Notes: generated by a model from the letters alone, not told the origin. 64,000 bases of DNA from Streptomyces natalensis ATCC 27448 (GCF_000935125.1 NZ_JRKI01000061.1:558001-622000), one strand, 5' to 3'. Shown: positions 8,742-17,333, counted from the stretch's first letter. Numbers and translations: made by a program.

Positions 8742-8801
8742 GGGTAGTGGGCCGACGGTACCGGGGCCGGGGCCCAGGACACCGCAGCGGTTCCGCCCTC
8801 G

Positions 8802-8969
8802 TCAGACGGTGACCTTCTCCAGGGCCTCGCCAAGCGCCTTGGCCTCGTCCGGGGTCAGCTCGACGACGAGCCGCCCGCCGCCTTCGAGCGGAACGCGCAT
8901 GACGATGCCCCGCCCCTCCTTGGTCACCTCGAGCGGGCCGTCGCCCGTCCGCGGCTTCATGGCCGCCAT
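8802..8969 (-). CDS. DUF3117 small protein
   Basis: 55 aa, MAAMKPRTGDGPLEVTKEGR at the start, then a compact beta-rich sequence ending LGEALEKVTV. This short protein is near-universal in Actinobacteria and matches DUF3117 in length and sequence; its function is unknown. The start at 8969 has GGAAGGGG eight bases upstream; the in-frame codons further upstream look like leader sequence. Confidence 0.9.
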   Translation of the reverse strand: MAAMKPRTGDGPLEVTKEGRGIVMRVPLEGGGRLVVELTPDEAKALGEALEKVTV

Positions 8970-9292
8970 GCTCGTTCCCCTTCCTGAAACCAGCTCATCG
9001 TCAGCCGACGGCCTCGATAGGCGCGTGTCACCGGCATCGAACACATTGCTTCCAGGCCATTATCCCGCATCGAACGACCCGATGACCAACATCGGGGAGC
9101 ATCGCTTGTGCAACGCGCTCGGCCAAAACCACCCAATTCGGGGAGGGGGCTGCGATACTTCGCCACTCGCAGCCATCCGACGCGCCCCGGTTGTTTGACG
9201 TACGTCACATGCCGGCCGCCGATGATCTCCGGCATCCTGAGCGCTGGCTGCCACTGCCGGGCAGTGCGAACCGCGACGGAGGGGACCCCACC
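8970..9292. promoter_or_regulatory. divergent intergenic region with a 12-bp palindrome
   Basis: This 323-bp gap separates the DUF3117 and enoyl-CoA hydratase genes. It holds a perfect palindrome TGACGTACGTCA at 9196-9207, 86 bp before the hydratase ATG, which could be an operator for a dimeric regulator. I see no gene or RNA in the rest of the gap. Confidence 0.35.
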
Positions 9293-10093
9293 ATGGCCGA
9301 CACCGTGCTCTATGACGTGACCGACGGACTCGCGACGATCACGCTCAACCGCCCCGACGCGATGAACGCGATGAACATCGAGGCGAAGGTCGCGCTGCGC
9401 GACACCCTCCGGGAGGCCGCCGCCGACACTGCCGTACGGGCGGTACTGCTGACCGCCACCGGGCGCGCCTTCTGCGTGGGCCAGGACCTCAAGGAGCACA
9501 TCGGGCTGCTGGCCGAGGACCGGGCGACGGGGTCGGGCGGCACCATGCACACCGTGCGCGAGCACTACAACCCCATCGTGACGGCGCTGGCCGGGATGCC
9601 CAAGCCGGTGGTCGCGGGCGTCAACGGCGTCGCGGCGGGCGCGGGGGCGGGCTTTGCACTGGCCGCCGACTACCGGGTCGTCGCCGAGACCGCGTCGTTC
9701 AACACCTCGTTCGCGGGCGTGGCGCTGACCGCCGACTCCGGGGTGTCCTGGACGCTGCCCCGGCTGATCGGCCACGGCCGGGCCGCCGATCTGCTGCTCT
9801 TCCCGCGCAGCATCGGCGCCCAGGAGGCGTATGAGCTGGGCATCGCCAACAAGGTCGTCCCGGCGGAGGAGCTGGCGGCCGAGGCCGCGGCCGTCGCCCG
9901 CCGGCTGGCCGAGGGCCCGACCGCCGCCTACGCCGCGATCAAGGAATCGCTGGCCTACGGGGCCGGGCACTCGCTCGCCGAGACCCTCGGCAAGGAGGAC
10001 GAACTCCAGGTCCGGGCCGGGGCGTCGGAGGACCACCACATCGCGGTGGAGGCATTCGTGAAGAAGGAGAAGCCGGTCTTCCTGGGCCGCTGA
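9293..10093 (+). CDS. enoyl-CoA hydratase/isomerase family protein
   Basis: 266 aa, crotonase fold. The oxyanion-hole segments are GRAFCVGQDLKEH (about 59-71) and GVNGVAAGAGAGFALAADYR (about 110-129). The second canonical catalytic Glu position is not obvious, so the exact reaction (hydratase, isomerase or other crotonase activity) is open. ATG 9293 has GGAGGGG nine bases upstream, whereas the in-frame GTG/ATG codons further upstream have none. It probably acts in fatty-acid or phenylacetate-type CoA-ester breakdown. It is a single gene, with the glycosylase gene convergent to it. Confidence 0.88.
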   Translation: MADTVLYDVTDGLATITLNRPDAMNAMNIEAKVALRDTLREAAADTAVRAVLLTATGRAFCVGQDLKEHIGLLAEDRATGSGGTMHTVREHYNPIVTALAGMPKPVVAGVNGVAAGAGAGFALAADYRVVAETASFNTSFAGVALTADSGVSWTLPRLIGHGRAADLLLFPRSIGAQEAYELGIANKVVPAEELAAEAAAVARRLAEGPTAAYAAIKESLAYGAGHSLAETLGKEDELQVRAGASEDHHIAVEAFVKKEKPVFLGR

Positions 10094-10171
10094 CCCGGCA
10101 CCCGGCCCCTCGGCCATCGGTCCCCCGGCCGCCGGTCCGTCTGCCACCGGTCCCGCTGCCGCCGGCCCGGC

Positions 10172-10780
10172 TCAGCCGGTCGCCGCCGCCTCCGCCGTCG
10201 CCCGTGCATGACAGTCCGCCAGATGGTCGTTGACCAGGCCGCATGCCTGCATCATCGCGTAGGCGGTGGTCGGTCCGACGAAGCGGAAGCCGCGCTTTTT
10301 GAGGTCTTTGGCGAGCGCCGTCGACTCCGGGGTCACCGGCTGCACATCGCCGACGGTGTGCGGCACGGGGCGGCCGGCCCGGTCGGGGGCGTAGGACCAG
10401 ATCAGGGCGTCCAGCTCGCCGGGGGCCAGTGCGGCGGCGAGCTTGGCGTTGTGGATCGTCGCGGCGATCTTGAGGCGGTTGCGGATGATGCCGGGGTCGG
10501 TGAGCAGCCGCGCGGCGTCCTCGTCGGTGAACCGCGCCACCGCGGCGATCTCGAAACCGGCGAAGGCGGCCCGGAACCCGGGGCGGCGGCGCAGGATCGT
10601 GATCCAGGAGAGCCCGGACTGGAACGCCTCCAGGCTCATCCGCTCGAAGAGCGCGTCGTCGCCGTGGACCGGCAGGCCCCATTCGGTGTCGTGGTAGGCG
10701 CGGTAGTCGGCCATCTGCTCCGACTCCATCCCCCACGGACAGCGCGGAATCCCGTCCGGAGCCGTCACCACACCACTCAT
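10172..10780 (-). CDS. tag: DNA-3-methyladenine glycosylase I
   Basis: 202 aa. It matches the Tag family along its length: RCPWG near the N terminus (zinc-binding Cys), YHDTEWGLPVHGD (zinc His and substrate pocket), FQSGLSWITIL, the helix-hairpin-helix region RNRLKIAATIHNAK, and the C-terminal GLVNDHLADCH carrying further zinc ligands. The enzyme removes 3-methyladenine from alkylated DNA. ATG 10780 overlaps the stop of the upstream DivIVA-like gene by four bases, so the two are translationally coupled. The 78-bp gap to the hydratase gene is short, degenerate GC-rich repeat sequence. Confidence 0.93.
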   Translation of the reverse strand: MSGVVTAPDGIPRCPWGMESEQMADYRAYHDTEWGLPVHGDDALFERMSLEAFQSGLSWITILRRRPGFRAAFAGFEIAAVARFTDEDAARLLTDPGIIRNRLKIAATIHNAKLAAALAPGELDALIWSYAPDRAGRPVPHTVGDVQPVTPESTALAKDLKKRGFRFVGPTTAYAMMQACGLVNDHLADCHARATAEAAATG

Positions 10781-11277
10781 GCCCGGCCCCCGTTCTTCTC
10801 GTCGCCCTTGTCGTCGCCTTCGTCGCCCTCGCCACCGGCGGGCCCGATGTCCCCGCCGCCGGCACCGGCAGGCCCCGTCTCCGCGCCATCGGCACCGGCG
10901 GACGCTGCGGCGGACCGCGCGCCCGCGCCCGCGCCCGTCCCCCGTATCAGCTCCTGGCCGCCCATCGCGGCGGCATGCGCCCCGGCCAGCGCCGCTTCCA
11001 GCTCGGCGATCCGGGCGTCGCGCTCGGCGAGCTCGGCGCCGAGGCGGTCCAGGGCGTCGTCGACGTCGTCCATCCGGTAGCCGCGGACGGTCACCGCGAA
11101 GCGGACGGCGTCCACGTCCGCGCGGGCGAGCGGACGGTCGGCGGGCAGCGGGTCGTGCAGCCGCTGCGGCTCGGCGTCCCGCAGGCCACCGCCCACGACG
11201 CCGTCTCCCCCGCCCACGACGACGAGGGCGACCGCGGCCACCACCACGACCATCGCGATCAGCAAGAACCAGAACAC
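10777..11277 (-). CDS. DivIVA-domain-like small membrane protein
   Basis: 166 aa. An N-terminal membrane helix (FWFLLIAMVVVVAAVALVVV) is followed by a DivIVA-like segment, where FAVTVRGYRMDDVDDALDRL resembles the conserved F..-V-.GY-..-.VD lipid-binding region, then a short coiled coil (about 75-95) and an Ala/Gly/Asp-rich tail. The start GTG 11277 has GGGGAG six bases upstream; a TTG two codons earlier is too close to that site. It is coupled to tag. DivIVA proteins mark cell poles in Streptomyces; a role here is only inferred. Confidence 0.75.
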   Translation of the reverse strand: MFWFLLIAMVVVVAAVALVVVGGGDGVVGGGLRDAEPQRLHDPLPADRPLARADVDAVRFAVTVRGYRMDDVDDALDRLGAELAERDARIAELEAALAGAHAAAMGGQELIRGTGAGAGARSAAASAGADGAETGPAGAGGGDIGPAGGEGDEGDDKGDEKNGGRA

Positions 11278-11369
11278 GACCAACTCCCCGGACTTGTGCC
11301 TGCCACCGATCGTGCCATGCGGGTCTGACAGTTAGTGTCGCTCCCGGACCACGGAGAGGGAGTCAGGGA

Positions 11370-12230
11370 ATGCTGCGGCTGGGAAATCGCGAGTTCGGTG
11401 CGCATGAGCCGGTGATCATGGCCATCGTCAACAGAACCCCGGATTCCTTCTACGACCAGGGGGCCACCTTCCACGACGAGCCCGCGCTCGCCCGGGTGGC
11501 GCAGGCGGTGGCCGACGGCGCCGCGATCATCGACATCGGCGGGGTCAAAGCCGGTCCCGGCGAGGAGGTGACGGCGGAGGAGGAGGCCCGCCGCACGGTC
11601 GGGTTCGTCGGCGAGGTGCGCAGGCGGTTCCCCGATGTGGTGATCAGCGTCGACACCTGGCGGCACGACGTCGCCGAGGCGGTCTGCGAGGCCGGGGCGG
11701 ATCTCCTCAACGACGCCTGGGGCGGGGTGGACCCGGGGCTCGCCGAGGTGGCCGCGCGCCACGGCGTGGGCCTGGTGTGCACGCACGCGGGTGGCGTCGA
11801 ACCGCGTACCCGTCCGCACCGGGTGACCTACGAGGACGTGATGGCCGACATCCTGCGGGTGACCCTGGGGCTGGCGGAGCGGGCCGTGGAGCTGGGCGTA
11901 CGGCGCGACGGGATCCTGATCGACCCGGGGCACGACTTCGGCAAGAACACCCGGCACAGCCTGGAGGCGACCCGCCGGCTGGGCGAGATGACCGCGACGG
12001 GCTGGCCGGTGCTGGTCTCCCTGTCCAACAAGGACTTCGTCGGCGAGACCCTCGACAAGCCGGTCAAGGACCGGGTGCTGGGCACCCTGGCGACCACCGC
12101 CGTTTCGGCCTGGCTGGGCGCGCAGGTCTACCGGGTCCACGAGGTCGCCGAGACCCGTCAGGTGCTGGACATGGTGGCCTCCATCGCCGGCCACCGGCCA
12201 CCGGCGGTGGCTCGCCGGGGACTGGCGTAG
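11370..12230 (+). CDS. folP: dihydropteroate synthase family protein
   Basis: 286 aa with the pterin-binding TIM barrel: MAIVNRTPDSFYD (loop 1), IDIGGVKAGPG (loop 2), ISVDTWR, LLNDAWGG, DGILIDPGHDFGKN and LVSLSNKDFVGETL. The VKAGPG loop in place of the usual ESTRPG makes this the second actinobacterial homologue (FolP2-like), whose sulfonamide-sensitive activity is doubtful. ATG 11370 has GAGAGGGAG upstream. The gene is divergent from the DivIVA-like gene and convergent with the LOG gene. It may make folate or serve a related reaction. Confidence 0.85.
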   Translation: MLRLGNREFGAHEPVIMAIVNRTPDSFYDQGATFHDEPALARVAQAVADGAAIIDIGGVKAGPGEEVTAEEEARRTVGFVGEVRRRFPDVVISVDTWRHDVAEAVCEAGADLLNDAWGGVDPGLAEVAARHGVGLVCTHAGGVEPRTRPHRVTYEDVMADILRVTLGLAERAVELGVRRDGILIDPGHDFGKNTRHSLEATRRLGEMTATGWPVLVSLSNKDFVGETLDKPVKDRVLGTLATTAVSAWLGAQVYRVHEVAETRQVLDMVASIAGHRPPAVARRGLA

Positions 12231-12236
12231 GACGGC

Positions 12237-12260
12237 GGCGCGGTCCCGCGGGACCGCGCC
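12237..12260. terminator. hairpin between folP and the LOG gene
   Basis: An 11-bp perfect stem, 12237-12247 with 12250-12260, and a minimal loop. It lies between convergent genes seven bases after the folP stop. Confidence 0.55.
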
Positions 12261-12276
12261 CCCATCCGGACGGGCC

Positions 12277-13026
12277 TCAGATCCCGGCCTCCTTGGTGAC
12301 CAGCGCGACGGCCTCTTCCACGTCGTCGGAGACGTGGAAGAGTTCGAGGTCGTGCGGGGATGCCTTGCCCTGGGCGATGAGGGTGCCGCGCAGCCAGTCG
12401 ATCAGGCCGCTCCAGTAGGCCGCGCCGAACAGCACGATGGGGAAGCGGGTGACCTTGCGGGTCTGGACGAGGGTGAGCGCCTCGAACAGCTCGTCGAGGG
12501 TGCCCAGCCCGCCGGGGAGGACGACGAAGCCGCGGGCGTACTTCACGAAGCAGGTCTTGCGGACGAAGAAGTAGCGGAAGTCCACGCCGAGGTTCACGTA
12601 CGGGTTCATGCCCTGCTCGAAGGGCAGCTCGATGCCCAGGCCCACGGAGATCCCGCCCGCCTCGGCGGCGCCCTTGTTGGCCGCCTCCATGGCGCCCGGC
12701 CCGCCACCGGTGATCACCGCGAAACCGGCCTTGACCAGGGCCGCGCCGATGCGGACGGCGGCGTCGTACTCGGTGGACTCGCGGGGGGTGCGGGCGGAGC
12801 CGAAGACGCTGACGGCCGGGCCGAGCTCGGCCAGCGCGCCGAAGCCCTCCACGAACTCCGACTGGATGCGCATCACCCGCCAGGGGTCGGTGTGCACCCA
12901 CTCGGAGGGGCCTTCGGAGTCCAGCAGCCGCTGGTCCGTCGTACCGGGCTGCACCTGGTCGTGACGGCGCAGTACGGGACCCAGCCGCTGCTCCTCGGGG
13001 GCCGGTGCTCCCTCAGGGTTGGCCAT
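12277..13026 (-). CDS. LOG-family nucleotide phosphoribohydrolase (TIGR00730)
   Basis: 249 aa, Rossmann-like. The key motif PGGLGTLDELFEALTL (about 178-193) carries the substrate-binding and catalytic residues of LOG-type proteins, and GGGPGAMEAANKGA precedes it. These enzymes cleave nucleoside 5'-monophosphates to base and ribose 5-phosphate and were once annotated as lysine decarboxylases. The N-terminal ~55 residues are a poorly conserved extension. ATG 13026 has GGAGGGAGAACGTC directly upstream. Confidence 0.9.
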   Translation of the reverse strand: MANPEGAPAPEEQRLGPVLRRHDQVQPGTTDQRLLDSEGPSEWVHTDPWRVMRIQSEFVEGFGALAELGPAVSVFGSARTPRESTEYDAAVRIGAALVKAGFAVITGGGPGAMEAANKGAAEAGGISVGLGIELPFEQGMNPYVNLGVDFRYFFVRKTCFVKYARGFVVLPGGLGTLDELFEALTLVQTRKVTRFPIVLFGAAYWSGLIDWLRGTLIAQGKASPHDLELFHVSDDVEEAVALVTKEAGI

Positions 13027-13172
13027 GACGTTCTCCCTCCGCTGGGCGATCGTTGCCGCTTCAGCGTAGATCCACCGATGTTACGCGGAGGGGAATTCCG
13101 CCGGTATAAGTGCAGGCGGTGGGCGGTCCCGGGGCCCTGCGGCGGGCCCGGGACCGGTACGGCGAAGGGGGC

Positions 13173-14264
13173 TCAGCTCGTCAGCCAGGCGCGCAGCCGC
13201 TCCTCGCAGTGCAGGATGCGGTCGACCTCGACCCGTTCGTCCTTCTTGTGCGCGAGCAGGGCGTAGCCGGGTCCGTAGTTGACGGCCGGGACGCCGAGCG
13301 CGCTGAAGCGGGAGACGTCGGTCCAGCCGAACTTGGGCAGCGCGCTGCCGCCGACCGACTCCATGAACGCCTTGGCCGCCGGGTGGGACAGGCCCGGCAG
13401 CGCCCCCGGGGAGTGGTCGTCGATGACGAACTCGTCCACCGGGCAGTCCGCGAACACCTCCTTGACGTGCGCCAGCGCCTCCTCGGGGCTGCGGTCGGGC
13501 GCATAGCGGAAGTTGACGGTGACCGTGCAGGCGTCGGGGATGACGTTGTTGGCGACGCCGCCCTCGATGGCCACGGCGTTGAGGCCCTCGCGGTATTCGA
13601 GGCCGTCGATGACGGGGCGGCGCGGTGCGTACGCGGCGAGCTTGGCCAGGATCGGGGCGGCGGCGTGGATGGCGTTGGCGCCCATCCAGCTGCGGGCGGA
13701 GTGCGCGCGCTCCCCGGTGGTGCGCAGCAGGACCCGCAGGGTGCCCTGGCAGCCGCCCTCCACCTGGCCGTCGGAGGGCTCCAGGATGACGGCGAAGTCG
13801 CCCGCGAGCCATTCGGGGTGGGCCTCGGCGACCCGGCCGAGGCCGTTGAGGTGGGCGGCGACCTCTTCCTGGTCGTAGAAGACGAAGGTCAGGTCGCGGT
13901 TGGGCGCCGGCACGGTGGCGGCCATCCGCAGCTGGACGGCGACGCCGGACTTCATGTCGCAGGTGCCGCAGCCCCACAGGACGCCGTCCTCGTCCAGCCG
14001 GGAGGGGACGTTGTCGGCGATGGGGACGGTGTCGAGGTGTCCGGCGAGCACCACCCGCTCGTCGCGGCCCAGGTGCGTACGGGCGACGACGTTGTTGCCG
14101 TAGCGGTCGACGGTCAGGTGCGGCAGCGCGCGCAGGGCGTGCTCGACGGCGTCGGCCAGGTCCTTCTCCGTGCCGCTGACGGAGGGCATGTCGACGAGCT
14201 GCGCGGTGAGCTGCGCGGCGTCGAGCGACAGGTCGAGGGCGGGGCGGTGTGCGGAGCTCTCCAT
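13173..14264 (-). CDS. dapE: succinyl-diaminopimelate desuccinylase
   Basis: 363 aa, M20 metallopeptidase. Metal ligands are in GHLDTVP (about 71-77) and CGTCDMKSG (Asp about 100); the catalytic Glu pair is in YDQEEV and the dimerisation domain follows (GERAHSARSWMGANAI). The enzyme removes succinate from N-succinyl-LL-diaminopimelate in lysine and peptidoglycan synthesis, and DapC of the same pathway is encoded at 16.1-17.2 kb. ATG 14264 is preceded at seven bases by TAGGGT and has no ribosome site, so the mRNA is probably leaderless. The lysozyme-like gene is divergent only 40 bp away. Confidence 0.9.
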   Translation of the reverse strand: MESSAHRPALDLSLDAAQLTAQLVDMPSVSGTEKDLADAVEHALRALPHLTVDRYGNNVVARTHLGRDERVVLAGHLDTVPIADNVPSRLDEDGVLWGCGTCDMKSGVAVQLRMAATVPAPNRDLTFVFYDQEEVAAHLNGLGRVAEAHPEWLAGDFAVILEPSDGQVEGGCQGTLRVLLRTTGERAHSARSWMGANAIHAAAPILAKLAAYAPRRPVIDGLEYREGLNAVAIEGGVANNVIPDACTVTVNFRYAPDRSPEEALAHVKEVFADCPVDEFVIDDHSPGALPGLSHPAAKAFMESVGGSALPKFGWTDVSRFSALGVPAVNYGPGYALLAHKKDERVEVDRILHCEERLRAWLTS

Positions 14265-14271
14265 GGATCCG

Positions 14272-14298
14272 ACCCTATCGGCAGCACTCCAGTACGGT
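14272..14298. promoter_or_regulatory. two divergent leaderless -10 elements
   Basis: TAGGGT on the minus strand (14277-14272) ends seven bases before the dapE ATG. TACGGT on the plus strand (14293-14298) ends six bases before the GTG of the next gene. The whole intergenic space is 40 bp, so the two promoters share upstream DNA. No good -35 is seen for either. Confidence 0.45.
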
Positions 14299-14304
14299 GG
14301 GCCC

Positions 14305-15225
14305 GTGTCCGTCCCGTCCAAAGCCCCCGCCTCCCGTAAGCGCCTGTGGCGTATCACCGCGGCCATCGCCGTGCTGCTCGGGCTGGCCGCCTATCTCGTC
14401 GTGCAGTACGTCACCGGCGGCCCCGGTGCGCCGCACTGCACGGTGCAGGCCGAGGGCGACGGGACCCCGTACGAGCTGACCCCGGAACAGGCCGCGAACG
14501 CGGCGACGATCGCGGCGGTGGCGTCCGCCCGGGGGCTGCCGGAGCGGGCGGTGACCATCGCGCTGGCGACCGCGATGCAGGAGTCGGGGCTGCGCAACAT
14601 CGACTTCGGCGACCGGGACTCGGTCGGCCTCTTCCAGCAGCGCCCGTCGCAGGACTGGGGCACGGTGCAGCAGATCCTGGACCCGGTCTATTCGGCCGGT
14701 GAGTTCTACCACCATCTGGCGAAGGTGCCCGGCTACTCGCGGCTGCCGCTGACGGTCGCCGCGCAGAAGGTGCAGCGCAGCGGCTATCCCCAGGCGTATG
14801 CGAAGCACGAGGCGAATGCGGCGCGGCTGACCGGGGCGCTGACCGGCCGGGACGGGGCGGCGCTGGTGTGCAGCCAGAGCCCCCCGGTGGACGGCAAGGC
14901 CGGCGGGGTCGCCAAGGTGCGCGAGCAGCTGGTGCGGGAGTTCGGGCCCGAGGTGCTGCCGCGGACCGAGGGCACCGGAGGCAAGTCGGCGGCCGGGGAG
15001 CGCAGCCTCACGGTGCCGGTGCAGCCTGCCGGGGACGGCGACCGCGTGCGGCGCGGCTGGGAGCTGGCGTCCTGGGCGATGGCCCACTCCGCGGAGCTGC
15101 GGATCGAACAGATCTCCTACGCGGGCCGTATGTGGTCGGCGGCCGATGCGGGGAAGGGCTGGCAGGCGAAGCCGGACCCCGCGGGGGCGGGCGCCGACGG
15201 CGTGCGCCTGGTCACCGCGCAATAG
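14305..15225 (+). CDS. membrane-anchored lysozyme-like/transglycosylase-fold protein
   Basis: 306 aa. A short basic N terminus leads into a membrane helix (ITAAIAVLLGLAAYLVVQYV), and the rest is outside. The block VTIALATAMQESGLRNIDFG followed by SVGLFQQRPSQDWG resembles a lysozyme/transglycosylase-like active-site region, with Glu in MQESG as the likely catalytic residue. The C-terminal part (WELASWAMAHSAELRIEQIS) is a small domain common in Streptomyces paralogues and absent from classic transglycosylases. GTG 14305 is leaderless with a -10 six bases upstream. Peptidoglycan is the probable substrate. Confidence 0.75.
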   Translation: MSVPSKAPASRKRLWRITAAIAVLLGLAAYLVVQYVTGGPGAPHCTVQAEGDGTPYELTPEQAANAATIAAVASARGLPERAVTIALATAMQESGLRNIDFGDRDSVGLFQQRPSQDWGTVQQILDPVYSAGEFYHHLAKVPGYSRLPLTVAAQKVQRSGYPQAYAKHEANAARLTGALTGRDGAALVCSQSPPVDGKAGGVAKVREQLVREFGPEVLPRTEGTGGKSAAGERSLTVPVQPAGDGDRVRRGWELASWAMAHSAELRIEQISYAGRMWSAADAGKGWQAKPDPAGAGADGVRLVTAQ

Positions 15226-15563
15226 TCCGCCGCATCCCCCGATCGGGGGCGTCCCCTCAACTCCCTTTCATGGACGGCGTGTTGCCCGCAAAGCGCATCT
15301 CCCGTCCAGCAATTCCCTTGCCCCGCAAGAGGCGTGACGTTTCCGCATTCTCGCGGCCCATGGGCATATCAGCACGCGTCCCGCAGGTCCGATGATGTGA
15401 CGGGTTACCAACTCTTTACCTGAGTTCACCGCAACCTTCGGAGATCTGACGCGGTAGTCAGGGCGTCCGCCCGGCGGGCCTGGCACATCGCCAGACATAC
15501 GAGTCTCACGAGTCTCAGTAGCACGAGTCCGAAGTACGAGTCCCTCTCCGTAAAAGGAGCACC
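15226..15563 (+). promoter_or_regulatory. 338-bp leader region with four ACGAGTC copies
   Basis: The gap before the secreted-protein gene has no ORF of note. ACGAGTC occurs at 15499-15505, 15508-15514, 15523-15529 and 15536-15542, within 45 bases of the Shine-Dalgarno sequence. No riboswitch core is recognisable in the rest. Confidence 0.4.
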
Positions 15564-16049
15564 ATGTCCCTCCCCGTTACGCGTCGGATCGCCCGAGCCG
15601 CCCTGCTCGTAGCCGCAGGCGCCGCTCCCGTGGTGGCCGCGGCCGGCTCCGCCGAGGCCGTAGCCCTGCCCCAGGCACCCGGCGTCGGGAGCTTCTCCGC
15701 CCTGGACACCGCGGGCGTCAGCCAGCCCCTGAAGCAGGGTGCCGTGACGGGCGCCGGCCTGGTGAACGAGGCGGGCAAGCAGACCGCGATGACCGCGGTC
15801 CCGACGGCGGTCGGCGCCGTTTCCCCGGTGGTTTCGGAGGTCCAGCCGGCTTCGGCGTACGGCGCCAAGAAGGCGACCGAGGCCGCCGCCTTTGCTGCCA
15901 AGCACAGCGTGTCGCCCGAGGCGCTGGCCAAGAAGGCCCAGAAGGCCAAGGCCCCCAAGGGCACCAAGGTCCAGGGTGTGCCCGCGCAGGCGAGTCTGCT
16001 CGGTGGTCTGCCGACCAACGCGGTCAACCTGCCGGGCCTGGGCAACTGA
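15564..16049 (+). CDS. small secreted Ala-rich protein
   Basis: 161 aa with a Sec signal peptide (RRIARAALLVAAGAAPVVAA, cut near GSAEA-VA about residue 32). The mature protein is Ala, Val and Lys-rich without cysteine; the sequence falls into a weak helical part (about 105-130, with KKAQKAKAPKGTK) and a Gly/Leu/Pro tail ending LPGLGN. ATG 15564 has AAAAGGAGCACC directly upstream. I do not recognise a family with a known activity; Streptomyces orthologues are annotated as secreted protein. The gene is alone between two terminators and a long leader. Confidence 0.8.
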   Translation: MSLPVTRRIARAALLVAAGAAPVVAAAGSAEAVALPQAPGVGSFSALDTAGVSQPLKQGAVTGAGLVNEAGKQTAMTAVPTAVGAVSPVVSEVQPASAYGAKKATEAAAFAAKHSVSPEALAKKAQKAKAPKGTKVQGVPAQASLLGGLPTNAVNLPGLGN

Positions 16050-16061
16050 CCGTCCGCACCG

Positions 16062-16106
16062 CGCGCCGGGGCCCGGGGAGATCCGCTCTCCCCGGGCCCC
16101 GGCGCG
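16062..16106 (+). terminator. terminator between the secreted-protein gene and dapC
   Basis: A perfect 20-bp stem (16062-16081 with 16087-16106) with a 5-nt loop, 13 bases after the stop at 16049. The adjacent genes converge, so it can serve both. Confidence 0.8.
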
Positions 16107-16142
16107 TTCGGCTGCGTCAGCGGCTGTGGCTGTGGCTGTGGC

Positions 16143-17240
16143 TCACTCCGCCAGGCGGCGCACCGCGGCGTCCACCCGCTCGTCGGAGGCGGTGAAGGCG
16201 ATCCGTACGAACCGCTCGCCCGCGGACCCGTAGAACTCGCCGGGCGCCACCAGGATGCCGCGCTTGGCGAGATCGCCGACGGTGTCCCAGCAGGGCTCGT
16301 CCCGGGTCGCCCACAGGTAGAGCGAGGCCTCGCTGTGCTCGATGCGGAAGCCGGCCGCCTCGAAGGCGGTGCGCAGCGCGGCGCGGCGGCGGGCGTAGCG
16401 CTCGCGCTGCTCGGCGACGTGCGCGGTGTCGCCCAGCGCGGCGACGGTGGCGGCCTGGACGGGCGCGGCGACCATCATGCCGCCGTGCTTGCGGATCTGG
16501 AGCAGCTCGCCGAGGACGGCGGCGTCACCGGCCAGGAAGGCGGCGCGGTAGCCGGCCAGGTTGGAGCGCTTGGACAGCGAATGGACGGCGACGATCCCGT
16601 CGTACGAGCCGCCGCAGACGTCCGGGTGCAGCACCGAGACCGGGTCGGCCTCCCAGCCCAGCTCCAGGTAGCACTCGTCGCTGAAGACCAGGACACCGTG
16701 CTCGCGGGCCCAGGCCACGGTGCGGCGCAGCTCCTGCGCGCCCAGCACCCGGCCGGTGGGGTTGGACGGGGAGTTCAGCCACAGCAGCTTCAGGCCCGTG
16801 GGATCCAGTGCGGTCGGCTCGTCGTAGACGACCGGCTCGGCGCCCGCCAGCCGGGCGCCGACCTCGTAGGTGGGGTAGGCCAGCCGCGGGTAGGCCACCT
16901 TGTCGCCGGGGCCCAGGCCCAGCTGGGTCGGCAGCCAGGCCACCAGTTCCTTGGAGCCGACCACCGGCAGCACATTGGTGTGCGCCAGACCGCGGGCGCC
17001 CAGCCGCTCGCCCGCCCAGCCGGTCAGCGCGTCGCGCAGCGCGGCCGTCCCCCACACCGTCGGATACCCGGGGCTGTTCGCCGCGTCGGCCAGGGCCTTC
17101 TGGATCACCGCGGGCACCGGGTCGACCGGGGTGCCGACGGAGAGATCGACGATGCCGTCGGCGTGTGCGGCGGCGGTGGTCTTGTACGGCTCCAGCCGGT
17201 CCCAGGGGAAGACGGGAAGGCGTGAGGATACTGCGCCCAC
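16143..17240 (-). CDS. dapC: succinyldiaminopimelate aminotransferase
   Basis: 365 aa, PLP-dependent aminotransferase class I/II. The Schiff-base Lys is in HSLSKRSNLAGYR, and the family features WLNSPSNPTGRVLG and VFSDECYLELGW are present. It converts N-succinyl-2-amino-6-ketopimelate to N-succinyl-diaminopimelate, the step before DapE. It lies downstream of the ferredoxin gene on the same strand, but a terminator with a U-run at 17291-17333 separates them, so it has its own promoter. ATG 17240 has GAGAAAGTGAGC before it. Confidence 0.9.
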   Translation of the reverse strand: MGAVSSRLPVFPWDRLEPYKTTAAAHADGIVDLSVGTPVDPVPAVIQKALADAANSPGYPTVWGTAALRDALTGWAGERLGARGLAHTNVLPVVGSKELVAWLPTQLGLGPGDKVAYPRLAYPTYEVGARLAGAEPVVYDEPTALDPTGLKLLWLNSPSNPTGRVLGAQELRRTVAWAREHGVLVFSDECYLELGWEADPVSVLHPDVCGGSYDGIVAVHSLSKRSNLAGYRAAFLAGDAAVLGELLQIRKHGGMMVAAPVQAATVAALGDTAHVAEQRERYARRRAALRTAFEAAGFRIEHSEASLYLWATRDEPCWDTVGDLAKRGILVAPGEFYGSAGERFVRIAFTASDERVDAAVRRLAE

Positions 17241-17290
17241 GATCGGTGCTCACTTTCTCAGGCGGGGTGGCGCGGGGGCCGGCGGCGCGC

Positions 17291-17333
17291 AAAAAACCGC
17301 GGTCCCGTACGGCATCGGGGCCGTACGGGACCG
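17291..17333 (-). terminator. rho-independent terminator of fdxA
   Basis: A perfect 14-bp stem (17300-17313 with 17320-17333) with a 6-nt loop. On the minus strand it is followed within a few bases by six Ts (17296-17291), a classic intrinsic terminator that is uncommon in Streptomyces. Confidence 0.85.
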
